DNA of 13,484 nucleotides, taken from NCBI GenBank assembly GCA_001557035.1, contig LSKJ01000394.1:1-13484 (forward strand), in the 5' to 3' direction. A program made the position numbers and the translations under genes. Numbering within the stretch: position 1 is the first letter of the stretch; every line of letters starts with the position of its first letter. Positions 6,995 through 13,484 of this stretch are shown piece by piece. Under the pieces are notes generated by a model, which saw only the letters and a program-made list of their open reading frames with translations, did not search any database and had not been told where the DNA came from. This stretch comes from Rhodospirillaceae bacterium CCH5-H10 (GTDB taxonomy: Bacteria; Pseudomonadota; Alphaproteobacteria; Reyranellales; Reyranellaceae).

Positions 6995-7966
6995 ATGAAT
7001 CGACGTCAATTTCTCGCCGCGAGCTCGGCCGCCGGCGCTTTCGGTCTCGTGGGCGGCGCGCTGCCCGCGGCTGCCCAGGCGCAGTTTTCTATCGCCACGG
7101 GAACCACCGGTGCCGTGTACTACCCGCTGGGTGGTGCAATGGCGAACATCCTGAGCAAGAAGGTGCCGGGCTGGGCCGTCACGGCCGAAGCCACGGCCGG
7201 TTCCGTCGCCAACATGCACATGATTCGCGACGGCAAGGCGCAGATGGCGCTGACCCAGTGCGATACCGCCTATGACGCCATCAAGGGCCTCGACAAGTTC
7301 GTGGGCAAGCCGGTCGAATCGCGCACCCTGGCCGTGGTCTATCCGAACCTGGTGCACTTCGTGACCATGGAAGGCACGGGCATCAACAAGCTGTCCGACA
7401 TCAAGGGCAAGCGCATTTCGACCAGCGCGCCGGTGAGCGGTTCCGAGGTCATGGCGCTGCGTATCATCGACGAACTGGGCCTCAAGCTCAGCGACATCAA
7501 GCGCGAGCGCCTGTCGCCGGCCGAGAGCACGAACGCCATGAAGGACGGCAAGCTCGACGGCTACTTCTTCAACGGTGGCCCGCCGGTCGCGGCGATCACC
7601 GATCTGGCGGCCACCCAGGGCATCAAGATCAAGCTGATCTCGACGGCCGATCTGGTACCGGCGCTGAACAAGAAGTACGGCCCGGTCTTCGCGGCCAGCC
7701 AGATCCCCGCCAAGGCGTATCCCAACCAGGATGCGGCGGTGCCCGTGATCGCCATCTGGAACATCCTGATCGTGCCCGCGACCATGAGCGACGACCAGGC
7801 CTACACGATCACCAAGACCCTGTGGGAGAACCACGCCGATCTGGTCGCCACGCACAAGGCGTCGACCGACATGACGGCGGAGAACCAGAAGACCGCGAAT
7901 TCGTCGGTCCCCTTCCATCCCGGCGCCATGAAGTACTTCGCCGAGAAGGGCATCAAGCTGTCGTAA
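6995..7966 (+). CDS. TAXI-family TRAP transporter solute-binding protein
   Basis: A 323-residue periplasmic receptor of the TAXI (TRAP-associated extracytoplasmic immunogenic) type, normal in length. It opens with a Tat-like signal (N-R-R-Q-F-L, 2-7), then a hydrophobic, Ala- and Gly-rich stretch, with likely cleavage after A29 (A-Q-A/Q-F-S). The mature start, S-I-A-T-G-T-T-G-A-V-Y-Y-P-L-G-G, is the hallmark of the family. The protein captures a solute, usually a carboxylate or amino acid, and delivers it to the TRAP permease. A Tat signal implies folding before export. The ATG at 6995 is preceded by GGGAG 8-12 bases upstream; that GGGAG overlaps an alternative in-frame ATG at 6980, which I reject. 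It is the first gene of the two-gene TRAP operon and is separated from the permease by a strong hairpin. Confidence 0.95.
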   Translation: MNRRQFLAASSAAGAFGLVGGALPAAAQAQFSIATGTTGAVYYPLGGAMANILSKKVPGWAVTAEATAGSVANMHMIRDGKAQMALTQCDTAYDAIKGLDKFVGKPVESRTLAVVYPNLVHFVTMEGTGINKLSDIKGKRISTSAPVSGSEVMALRIIDELGLKLSDIKRERLSPAESTNAMKDGKLDGYFFNGGPPVAAITDLAATQGIKIKLISTADLVPALNKKYGPVFAASQIPAKAYPNQDAAVPVIAIWNILIVPATMSDDQAYTITKTLWENHADLVATHKASTDMTAENQKTANSSVPFHPGAMKYFAEKGIKLS

Positions 7967-7981
7967 GGACAGGAAGACTGG

Positions 7982-8015
7982 CGGGGCCCTCCATTAGGAG
8001 GGCCCCGTTCTATTT
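7982..8015 (+). terminator. Strong intercistronic hairpin inside the TRAP operon
   Basis: CGGGGCCCTCC (7982-7992) and GGAGGGCCCCG (7997-8007) form a perfect 11-bp stem around an ATTA loop, followed by TTCTATTTT. The shape is that of an intrinsic terminator, although the T-tract is interrupted by C and A. It sits 15 bases after the receptor stop and 13 bases before the permease ATG. It may stop part of the transcripts or protect the 3' end of the receptor mRNA, so that more binding protein than permease is made. Confidence 0.82.
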
Positions 8016-8028
8016 TGGGGGTGGAAAG

Positions 8029-10032
8029 ATGACGGTCCAGGCCGAGCTGCTGAGCGACGAGGAAAAGCGCAAGATCGAGGAGCTCGTCGAGCAGGAAGAG
8101 GGCGGCATCCACAAGTTCGTGGGCTGGTGGGGCAAGGTCCTCACCTTCATCGCCTTCACCATGACCATCTTCCACCTCTATGCCGCGGCGTCGACGGTCG
8201 ACACGCAGTCGCTGCGCGAGATCCACGTCGCCTATGCGCTGTCGCTGGTCTTCCTGCTGTTCCCGGCAGTGAAGAGCTGGCGCAATCGGGTGGCGCCCTG
8301 GGACATCGCGGCGGCCGGCCTCGTCGTCGTCGTCATCTGGTACATGATGACGGGCGGTACCTGGACGTCCTTTGCCGCGTCCGACGACTTCCTCGATCGC
8401 TATGTATCGCCGACCCAGACCGATCTCGTCATTGGCGGCATCCTGATCCTGCTGGTGCTCGAGTCGACGCGGCGCGCGACGGGCTGGATCATGCCGATCC
8501 TCTCCGTGCTGTTCCTGGCCTACGCGATGTGGGGCAACTACCTGCCGTCGCCGTGGAAGCACAAGGGCTATCCGCTGTCCGACCTGATCGCCGAAGAATA
8601 CATGACGCTGAACGGCATCTTCGGGTCCGCCATCGACGTGTCGGCGACGCTGATCATCCTGTTCACGATCTTCGGCGCCATCCTGCAGGCCTCGGGCGCC
8701 GGCCGGTTCTTCATCGATTTCTCGCTTCGCGCCATGAAGGGCCAGCCCAATGCGGCCGGCCGCGCGGTGGTACTGTCGTCGTTCCTTCTGGGCGGTCCGT
8801 CGGGTTCCGGCGTGGCGACCACCGTCACCATCGGTACCGTCGCCTGGCCGATCATGAAGCAGGCGGGCTACGGCAAGACGGCGGCCGGCGGCCTTCTGGC
8901 GGCTGGCGGCCTTGGCGCCATCCTGTCACCGCCGGTGCTCGGCGCCGCGGCCTTCCTGATCGCCGAGTATCTCAAGATGTCGTACCTCGACATCGTGCGG
9001 ATGGCGCTCATCCCCACCTGTCTCTACTACTTCGGCCTGCTGATGATGACCGAGATCGATTCGCGCAAGTATGGACTGCGCGCCGTCGATCCCACGGTCG
9101 ATCTCACGATGCACCAGCTGCTGACGCGCTACGGCTTCCACTTCACCTCGTTGATCTCGGTCGTGGTGCTGATGGTGTGGGGCTTCTCGGCGACCTATGC
9201 CGTGTTCTGGTCGATCCTGCTCGCGATCCTGGTCAGTTACCTGCGCGCCGATACGGCCCTGTGGCCGGACCGGCTCTTCCGCGCGCTGGCCGACGGCTCG
9301 ATCCAGGCGCTCGGAGTCGCCGCGACCTGCGCCTGCGCCGGCCTCATCGTCGGCGTCATCACCAAGACGGGGCTCGCGCTGAAGTTCTCGTCGATCGTCA
9401 TCGACCTGGCCGGCGGTTCGGTCTTCTGGACGGCGATGTACACGGCGCTGATCGTCTGGGTGGTCGGCCTGGCCGTGCCCGTGACCGCGTCCTACATCAT
9501 GTGCGCCGTCATTGCGGCCCCGGCGCTGATCAAGCTCGGCATCCCGGACTACGCCGCGCACATGTTCATCTTCTATTACGCCGTGCTGTCGGAGGTTTCG
9601 CCGCCGACCGCGCTCGCCCCGTTCGCGGCCGCGACGATCACGCGCGCCGATCCCTACGTCACCACGCTGCAGAGCTGGAAATATGCCCTGCCGGCCTTCC
9701 TCGTGCCGTTCATCTTCGTTCTCGATCCGATCGGCATCGGCCTCTTGCTCGAGACGCCCAAGGGCATGGGCTGGGGCTGGATCCTGTGGGTGACGCTGGG
9801 TGCCGCGGGCGGCATCGTGGCGCTCGCCGTGGCGGCGCAGGGCCATCTGTGGCGGCCCCTCGGCGTCGCCACACGCGTGGTCTGCGGCCTGGCCGGCATC
9901 GCGCTCACCTTCCCGGGAGTCATCGACGACTGGGTCGGCGGGCTCGTCGCCGCGCGCATGATCGGACTGGCCGTCCTCGTGGCCGTCCTGCTCTACGAGT
10001 ATCGTCAGCCCCGGAGCCCGGCTCCCGCCTGA
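8029..10032 (+). CDS. TRAP transporter fused permease (TAXI-type, DctQM fusion)
   Basis: A 667-residue integral membrane protein in which the small (DctQ-like) and large (DctM-like) TRAP permease subunits are joined, as is usual for TAXI systems; the length is typical. Residues 1-30 are charged and cytoplasmic. Membrane segments then run almost continuously. The segments to about 170 correspond to the small subunit. The remainder holds the transport core with G-G-P-S-G-S-G (255-261), P-I-M-K-Q-A-G-Y-G-K (275-283) and G-A-I-L-S-P-P-V-L-G-A-A-A-F (296-309), all strongly conserved in the family. A second related loop, S-E-V-S-P-P-T-A-L-A-P-F-A, lies near 522-534. Transport is driven by an ion gradient, commonly Na+, not ATP. 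GGTGGAAAG directly precedes the ATG at 8029. It converges on the HlyD-like gene with a gap of about 10 bases. Confidence 0.95.
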   Translation: MTVQAELLSDEEKRKIEELVEQEEGGIHKFVGWWGKVLTFIAFTMTIFHLYAAASTVDTQSLREIHVAYALSLVFLLFPAVKSWRNRVAPWDIAAAGLVVVVIWYMMTGGTWTSFAASDDFLDRYVSPTQTDLVIGGILILLVLESTRRATGWIMPILSVLFLAYAMWGNYLPSPWKHKGYPLSDLIAEEYMTLNGIFGSAIDVSATLIILFTIFGAILQASGAGRFFIDFSLRAMKGQPNAAGRAVVLSSFLLGGPSGSGVATTVTIGTVAWPIMKQAGYGKTAAGGLLAAGGLGAILSPPVLGAAAFLIAEYLKMSYLDIVRMALIPTCLYYFGLLMMTEIDSRKYGLRAVDPTVDLTMHQLLTRYGFHFTSLISVVVLMVWGFSATYAVFWSILLAILVSYLRADTALWPDRLFRALADGSIQALGVAATCACAGLIVGVITKTGLALKFSSIVIDLAGGSVFWTAMYTALIVWVVGLAVPVTASYIMCAVIAAPALIKLGIPDYAAHMFIFYYAVLSEVSPPTALAPFAAATITRADPYVTTLQSWKYALPAFLVPFIFVLDPIGIGLLLETPKGMGWGWILWVTLGAAGGIVALAVAAQGHLWRPLGVATRVVCGLAGIALTFPGVIDDWVGGLVAARMIGLAVLVAVLLYEYRQPRSPAPA

Positions 10033-10042
10033 CCCGCCGGCG

Positions 10043-11041
10043 CTACTGGAAGATCACCCGGGCTTCGCGGCCCAGCATCTGGGGAATGCTCTGCGGGTCG
10101 TCGGGCTTGATCTCGACCTCGACGAGGCGGGCGTTGGATTCGCCGAAATCGGCCTCGGACCGCTTGGTGCGCTTCACCGTGAGCGGCGTGCGGGTGATCG
10201 TGCCGACATGGACGGTGCGGCTGCCCTGGAAGGTGAACTCGACCTTGCCGCCGGGCTTGATGTTGCGCAGATGCAGCTCGTCGACGTCGGCGAAGATCCG
10301 GATCTGGTTGAGGTCGACGATTTTCACGATGCCCCGGCCCGAGATCCGCTCGCCCTGCCGCGTGTAGATATCGACCACGACGCCGTCGAGCGGGGAGCGC
10401 ACGAGAGCCAGCTCGCGCTCGATCTTCGCATCTTCGAGCTTGGTTTCGAGGATCGCGATGCTCGATTCGGTCTGAGCCAGATCGGCCGCGAGGACTTCCT
10501 TCTGGAACTTCAGCTTGGCCTGTTCGCGCTCCAGCGTCTGCTGGGAAAGAGTCGACTGGATCTGCTTCTGGTCGGGCGGCGCGCTCGACCTCGACAGTTC
10601 GAGATCCTTCAGCCGGCTCTCCTCGGCCGCGGTCTTCACCGACACTTCCTGCAGGGCGATCTCGGCCGTCCGGTATCCGGAAACCATCGTCTCGCGCTGC
10701 CGGCGGGCCTTGGCGATCTCCGATTCGATCCGGCGCACCTCGACGTCCGCCACGGCGTAGTTGTTCAGCACGGCGATGATCTCGTCGCGCTTCACCGCCT
10801 GGCCGTTCTTGATTCGCAGCTCGCTCAGCACGCCACCGCCGACCGGGTCGCCGGCGATGATGGCCGTACCGGCCGGCGCGTCGGTGTAGCCGCGCGAAAT
10901 CAGCGGCCCGTGCACTTCCGAGGATTTGTTCTGGGCGCTTCCCGATGGCAGGTCCGGCAGCCCGAAGGTCATGCCAAGGGCGATCACCGCGACCGCGGCC
11001 GCGCCGGCACCGACCCATGACAATTTACTGCTTTGCGCCAT
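10043..11041 (-). CDS. HlyD-family membrane fusion protein (periplasmic adaptor)
   Basis: A 332-residue adaptor with a single N-terminal membrane anchor (about residues 8-27). A first half of a lipoyl-like domain follows (about 55-92, G-D-P-V-G-G-G-V-L-S-E-L-R-I-K-N-G-Q-A-V). Then come a long coiled-coil hairpin (about 97-210) and the second lipoyl half (R-S-P-L-D-G-V-V-V, about 215-223). The last part is a beta-barrel with G-R-G-I-V-K-I-V-D-L-N-Q-I. Such proteins bridge an inner-membrane ABC or RND pump to an outer-membrane channel. The hairpin and N-terminal anchor suit a DevB-type or HlyD-type role. The start is the ATG at 11041; a TTG eight codons further upstream lacks a ribosome binding site. 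The ribosome binding site at 11041 is weak too. No ABC ATPase, permease or TolC gene is next to it on this strand within the window. Confidence 0.88.
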   Translation of the reverse strand: MAQSSKLSWVGAGAAAVAVIALGMTFGLPDLPSGSAQNKSSEVHGPLISRGYTDAPAGTAIIAGDPVGGGVLSELRIKNGQAVKRDEIIAVLNNYAVADVEVRRIESEIAKARRQRETMVSGYRTAEIALQEVSVKTAAEESRLKDLELSRSSAPPDQKQIQSTLSQQTLEREQAKLKFQKEVLAADLAQTESSIAILETKLEDAKIERELALVRSPLDGVVVDIYTRQGERISGRGIVKIVDLNQIRIFADVDELHLRNIKPGGKVEFTFQGSRTVHVGTITRTPLTVKRTKRSEADFGESNARLVEVEIKPDDPQSIPQMLGREARVIFQ

Positions 11042-11104
11042 CTCGGACCGTTTTTGACAACCCAACGAGAAAGGCCCGGTTTTCCCTGGACGTCAAGGAA
11101 GCGC

Positions 11105-11179
11105 TGGTGCTGCCGGACAGGATTGAACTGTCGACCTCCCCCTTACCAAGGGGGTGCTCTACCACTGAGCTACGGCAGC
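11105..11179 (-). tRNA. tRNA-Thr (anticodon GGT)
   Basis: A 75-base tRNA with a complete cloverleaf. A 7-bp acceptor stem (GCTGCCG with CGGCAGC) is followed by A and an encoded CCA tail. The anticodon stem CCCCC/GGGGG encloses the loop TTGGTAA, giving anticodon GGT (reads ACC, threonine). The T arm has GTTCAAT. It decodes ACC, a common codon in GC-rich genomes. It lies 63 bases upstream of the HlyD-type gene on the same strand, with no clear terminator between. Confidence 0.97.
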
Positions 11180-11190
11180 GCGCGGCCGGG

Positions 11191-11219
11191 GGTATGCCAT
11201 AGGGCAGGGGGCGGTTCAA
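11191..11219 (-). promoter_or_regulatory. Putative promoter of tRNA-Thr
   Basis: Read on the minus strand, TTGAAC (11219-11214) serves as -35 and CATACC (11196-11191) as a weak -10, with exactly 17 bases between. The -10 ends 11 bases before the mature 5' end of the tRNA, which fits a very short leader. The -35 lies within a 13-bp perfect palindrome (GCGGTT C AACCGC, 11211-11223). The -10 match is only 3 of 6, so this is tentative. Confidence 0.45.
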
Positions 11220-11257
11220 CCGCTGGCCGCCGGCCGGAATTGGTTCGGTGCGACGAC

Positions 11258-11287
11258 TTGCCGTGCCTTCTGCCGTCTGCCTACCAT
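11258..11287 (+). promoter_or_regulatory. Putative promoter of the amidohydrolase gene
   Basis: TTGCCG (11258-11263) and TACCAT (11282-11287) match the -35 and -10 boxes at 4 of 6 positions each, separated by 18 bases. Transcription would start about 20 bases before the ATG at 11314, leaving room for its ribosome binding site. The match is moderate. Confidence 0.38.
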
Positions 11288-11313
11288 TTCGCAACAAAAA
11301 GCAGGAGGAATGG

Positions 11314-12417
11314 ATGGACTGGCGCCCGATTTCGGCCGATTCGCACATCACCGAGCCGCCCGGCTGCTATCGCGATCACATTGAGCCGGCGTTCCGCGAG
11401 CGGGCCCCGCATGTCGTGCGCCATGACAGCATGGGCGACATATACATCGTCGACGGCATGAAAACGCCCGTTCCGATGGGGTTGATCGCCGCCGCCGGCG
11501 TGGCGCCCCAGGATATCCGGATCGGCGGGGCGAAGTTCGAGGACCTGCACCGCAGCGGCTGGGATCCGTCGAGTCGGTTGCAGGATCAGGACAGGGACGG
11601 CGTCGCGGCCGAGATCATCTATCCCACCGTCGGCATGCTGATCTGCAATCATCCGGACTTCGACTACAAGAAGGCCTGTTTCGACGCCTACAATCGGTGG
11701 CTCCAGGCCTATTGCGCGCACGCCCCGGAACGGCTCGTCGGCATGGGCCAGACGGCCATGCGCACGGTGGCGGAAGGGATCGCCGACCTCGAGCGCATCA
11801 AGGCCATGGGCTTTCGCGGCGTGATGATGCCGGGAAATCCCGGCGAGAAGGATTACGACGATCCGATCTACGATCCGTTCTGGGAAGCCGCCATCGCGCT
11901 CGAGCTTCCCTTGTCGTGGCACATCCTCACCACCTCGGGCGACAATTCGCTCTCCAAGCCGCGCGGACCGAAGATAAACGGCTTCCTGTCGATCATCCGC
12001 GGCTGCCAGGACATCATGGGAATGCTGGTTTTCAGCGGCGTCTTCGAGCGCCACCCCGCTCTGAGGGTTGTCTGCGTCGAAGCCGATGCAGGATGGGCAC
12101 CGCATTTCATGTACCGCATGGACCACGCCTACAAGCGCCATCGCTATTGGATGAAGGGCAAGGAACTTGCGCGGATGCCGTCGGACTACTTCAGGGACAA
12201 CATCGCGCTGACGTTCCAGGACGACTGGACGGCCTTCCAGTTCGCCGACCAGCTCGGCGCCAGTCAGCTGATGTGGGCCAACGACTTTCCCCACAGCGAT
12301 TCGACATGGCCGTGGAGCCAGGACGTGCTGGCCGAGCAGACGGCCCATCTGACACCGGAACTGCGCAAGCGCATCCTGCGAGACAACGTGGCGGACCTCT
12401 ACAAGCTCGCCGCGTAG
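11314..12417 (+). CDS. Amidohydrolase-family metal-dependent hydrolase/decarboxylase
   Basis: A 367-residue protein of the amidohydrolase-2 (ACMSD-like) family: a TIM-barrel enzyme, usually Zn-dependent, that hydrolyses or decarboxylates aromatic or cyclic acids. Visible active-site features are D9-S-H11 near the start (normally D-x-H), H203 (S-W-H-I-L-T), and W-A-N-D324-F-P-H327-S-D near the end, where the conserved Asp sits. The substrate is not readable from sequence. The second ATG (11314) is in frame. The first ATG (11310), four bases earlier, is out of frame. AGGAGGA lies 5 bases before the chosen start, a very strong ribosome binding site. It stands alone, with tRNA-Thr divergent upstream and a hairpin after the stop. 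Confidence 0.9.
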   Translation: MDWRPISADSHITEPPGCYRDHIEPAFRERAPHVVRHDSMGDIYIVDGMKTPVPMGLIAAAGVAPQDIRIGGAKFEDLHRSGWDPSSRLQDQDRDGVAAEIIYPTVGMLICNHPDFDYKKACFDAYNRWLQAYCAHAPERLVGMGQTAMRTVAEGIADLERIKAMGFRGVMMPGNPGEKDYDDPIYDPFWEAAIALELPLSWHILTTSGDNSLSKPRGPKINGFLSIIRGCQDIMGMLVFSGVFERHPALRVVCVEADAGWAPHFMYRMDHAYKRHRYWMKGKELARMPSDYFRDNIALTFQDDWTAFQFADQLGASQLMWANDFPHSDSTWPWSQDVLAEQTAHLTPELRKRILRDNVADLYKLAA

Positions 12418-12428
12418 TTCGCACGAGA

Positions 12429-12460
12429 GAACGCCCATCGCCCCCGGGCGACGGGCGTTC
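12429..12460 (+). terminator. Hairpin after the amidohydrolase gene
   Basis: GAACGCCC (12429-12436) and GGGCGTTC (12453-12460) pair perfectly. They enclose an inner TCGCC/GGCGA stem with one A-C mismatch, giving a long, stable stem-loop 11 bases after the amidohydrolase stop. No T-tract follows on either strand. It could be a weak intrinsic terminator or a 3'-end protecting structure. It also separates the convergent 57-residue lipoprotein gene. Confidence 0.6.
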
Positions 12461-12525
12461 ACGCTTCGACAATCAATCGTCCGCCTGCTTGACGCCGGCG
12501 GGCGCCGCAAATCCGCCCCGCGGGA

Positions 12526-12699
12526 TCAGCGGGTCGTGTAGACGGTCGTCGTCTGCGCGGGAGCCGGCGCGGCGTCGTAGACGACCGTACGCTCGGCCGT
12601 CCGGGCCGGAACGGGCTTTTCCACGACACGCTCGGTATAGGACGCGCACCCCGCGACGAAAGAACACGCAGCAATGGTAATGATAGCGAGTTGCTTCAC
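12526..12699 (-). CDS. Small lipoprotein of unknown function
   Basis: A 57-residue protein with a classic lipoprotein signal: K2, a hydrophobic stretch to about 15, then the lipobox V15-A-G-C18. Signal peptidase II would cleave before C18, leaving a mature lipoprotein of about 40 residues. The mature part is rich in Val, Ala, Pro, Thr and Tyr, with E-R-V-V-E and A-P-A-P-A-Q-T-T-T-V-Y-T-T, and is probably unstructured. The start is GTG at 12699, preceded by AAAGGAGGGG about 5 bases upstream, an excellent site. A longer frame exists but begins without such a site. It diverges from the OmpA-family lipoprotein gene. Confidence 0.8.
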   Translation of the reverse strand: MKQLAIITIAACSFVAGCASYTERVVEKPVPARTAERTVVYDAAPAPAQTTTVYTTR

Positions 12700-12812
12700 A
12701 GGACCCCTCCTTTGTTGAGATTGCGCACGACAACGGCGCCTACCCGAGGGGGTTGCGGCAGCGAATTCCGACCCGTTCCGCCACAAGTCAGTCCTTCTGC
12801 AGCTTTTTGGCA

Positions 12813-12841
12813 TTGCTCACGCAAGAGCAGTTTTGCATATT
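12813..12841 (+). promoter_or_regulatory. Possible promoter of the OmpA-family lipoprotein gene
   Basis: TTGCTC (12813-12818) and CATATT (12836-12841) are separated by 17 bases, within the 177-base divergent gap (12700-12876). The -35 matches 4 of 6 positions and the -10 is weak. Placement, 35 bases before the ATG, is reasonable. The inverted TGCTC/GAGCA (12814-12818 and 12825-12829) lies between the boxes. Confidence 0.33.
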
Positions 12842-12876
12842 AGACGCGGCTATATGGCCATAGGGGAGAGGGGCTT

Positions 12877-13484
12877 ATGCTCAAGAAGTTGTTTGTTCTC
12901 GCTGCTGCTGCATTCATGATCGCCGCCTGCGACGAGCCTGCGCCGGCCACCGCGCCGCCGCCGCCGCCGCCGCCGGCTCCGCAGAGCTTCATGGTGTTCT
13001 TCGATTGGGATAGCGCCAGGCTCAACACCCAGGCTGCCAATGTGGTCGGCCAGGCTGCTGGTGCCTTCAAGACCAAGGGTGGTGCGCGCATCACCGCGAC
13101 CGGCCATACCGACACGTCGGGCACGCCGGCCTACAACATGGCGCTCTCGCTGCGTCGTGCCAACGCCGTCAAGGACGCGCTGGTCAAGGAAGGCGTCCCC
13201 GCGACCGCCATCGCCGTCGTCGGCCGTGGCGATCAGGGCCTGCTCGTCCAGACCGGTCCGAACGTCCGTGAGCCGCAGAACCGTCGCGTCGAGATCGTGA
13301 TGGCGCAGGTTGCTGCCATGCCGATGAACGACGCCGCCTACTGCGCCGCGCTGGCCCAGAAGTGGCGTGAATACAGCCGTACGGACGCGTCCGGCCCGGC
13401 GCCGCAGGCGATTGCCAAGTGCAACGCCGGCGACTACGCCGCGGGCATTCCGGTGCTCGTGAAGATGCTGAACGACGCGAAGGT
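12877..13484 (+). CDS. OmpA-family peptidoglycan-binding lipoprotein (3'-truncated)
   Basis: The reading frame is open from the ATG at 12877 to the window edge (202 whole codons, no stop). A lipoprotein signal ends in I15-A-A-C18. Then comes a proline linker with seven consecutive prolines (27-33), and an OmpA-C domain at about 36-143 with T-G-H-T-D-T-S-G (75-82), N-M-A-L-S-L-R-R-A-N-A-V (87-98) and N-R-R-V-E-I (135-140). This domain binds diaminopimelate of peptidoglycan, tying the outer membrane to the wall as Pal does. D79 and R94 fall where the usual ligand contacts do. After the domain, a segment with C156 and C182 continues past the edge, and I do not recognise it. The ribosome binding site GAGAGGGG precedes the ATG by 4-5 bases. 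Confidence 0.93.
   Translation, partial: MLKKLFVLAAAAFMIAACDEPAPATAPPPPPPPAPQSFMVFFDWDSARLNTQAANVVGQAAGAFKTKGGARITATGHTDTSGTPAYNMALSLRRANAVKDALVKEGVPATAIAVVGRGDQGLLVQTGPNVREPQNRRVEIVMAQVAAMPMNDAAYCAALAQKWREYSRTDASGPAPQAIAKCNAGDYAAGIPVLVKMLNDAK
12955..12975 (+). repeat. (CCG)7 trinucleotide repeat coding a polyproline linker
   Basis: Seven CCG units in a row (12955-12975) encode P27-P33 of the OmpA-family lipoprotein. Because the unit is three bases, slippage would change linker length without breaking the frame. Confidence 0.9.

Noticed and set aside
10013..10025. GGAGCC C GGCTCC palindrome at the end of the permease gene
   Set aside because: The one-base centre forces a 4-bp stem, there is no T-tract, and it lies within the coding sequence, so a terminator call is not supported.
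8127..10367. A 746-codon open frame overlapping the TRAP permease in another frame
   Set aside because: Its translation is Arg- and His-rich low-complexity sequence with no membrane helices, while the other frame is an unmistakable TRAP permease.
11105..11179. tRNA-Thr as an integration (att) site of a mobile element
   Set aside because: No second copy of the tRNA 3' end and no integrase gene appears in the window, and flanking genes show no mobile-element character.
12807..12822. Possible sigma-54 promoter (TTGGCA followed by CACGC)
   Set aside because: The -24 half is plausible, but at the required spacing the -12 half lacks the invariant GC in the TTGC context.

Overview
The window looks like ordinary chromosome of a GC-rich alphaproteobacterium. 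The base composition, the TAXI-type TRAP transporter, a Crp/Fnr regulator of the kind common in Bradyrhizobium-like bacteria, and an OmpA-type lipoprotein with a proline linker all fit. A Reyranella-, Rhodospirillales- or Bradyrhizobium-like host is an inference, not proven. I see no insertion sequence, integrase, CRISPR array, phage gene or rRNA. Every gap between genes is shorter than about 210 bases.

Layout, left to right. Bases 9-37 are a rho-independent terminator for a gene left of the window. Bases 219-1727 (+) encode a Wzy-like multi-pass membrane protein with no glycosyltransferases beside it. It converges on a minus-strand run read right to left: a 96-residue protein of unknown function (3992-3702), a Crp/Fnr-family regulator (3690-2827) and a type IB DNA topoisomerase (2753-1734). 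Next comes a divergent pair, a flavin-dependent monooxygenase with an extra N-terminal NTF2-like region (5889-4117, -) and a NIPSNAP-family protein (5942-6268, +). A small multi-pass membrane protein (6787-6287, -) follows. Then comes a TAXI-TRAP uptake system: a Tat-exported solute receptor (6995-7966), a strong intercistronic hairpin, and a fused TRAP permease (8029-10032). A lone HlyD-type membrane fusion protein (11041-10043, -) lies just downstream of tRNA-Thr(GGT) (11179-11105, -). An amidohydrolase (11314-12417, +) follows. The window ends with a 57-residue lipoprotein (12699-12526, -) divergent from an OmpA-family lipoprotein that runs off the right edge (12877 onward).

The TAXI-TRAP system would import an organic acid or similar small solute. 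The monooxygenase, NIPSNAP protein and amidohydrolase are enzymes of the type used to oxidise and cleave aromatic or cyclic carbon compounds. They could form a loose uptake-and-degradation neighbourhood, but they sit in separate transcription units, so this is only a hypothesis. The two lipoproteins at the right end belong to the cell envelope.

Nothing here is clearly a new system. The points most worth a second look are the NTF2-monooxygenase fusion beside NIPSNAP, the unknown small protein coupled to the Crp/Fnr gene, the inverted repeat at a second possible start of that regulator, and the hairpin inside the TRAP operon.
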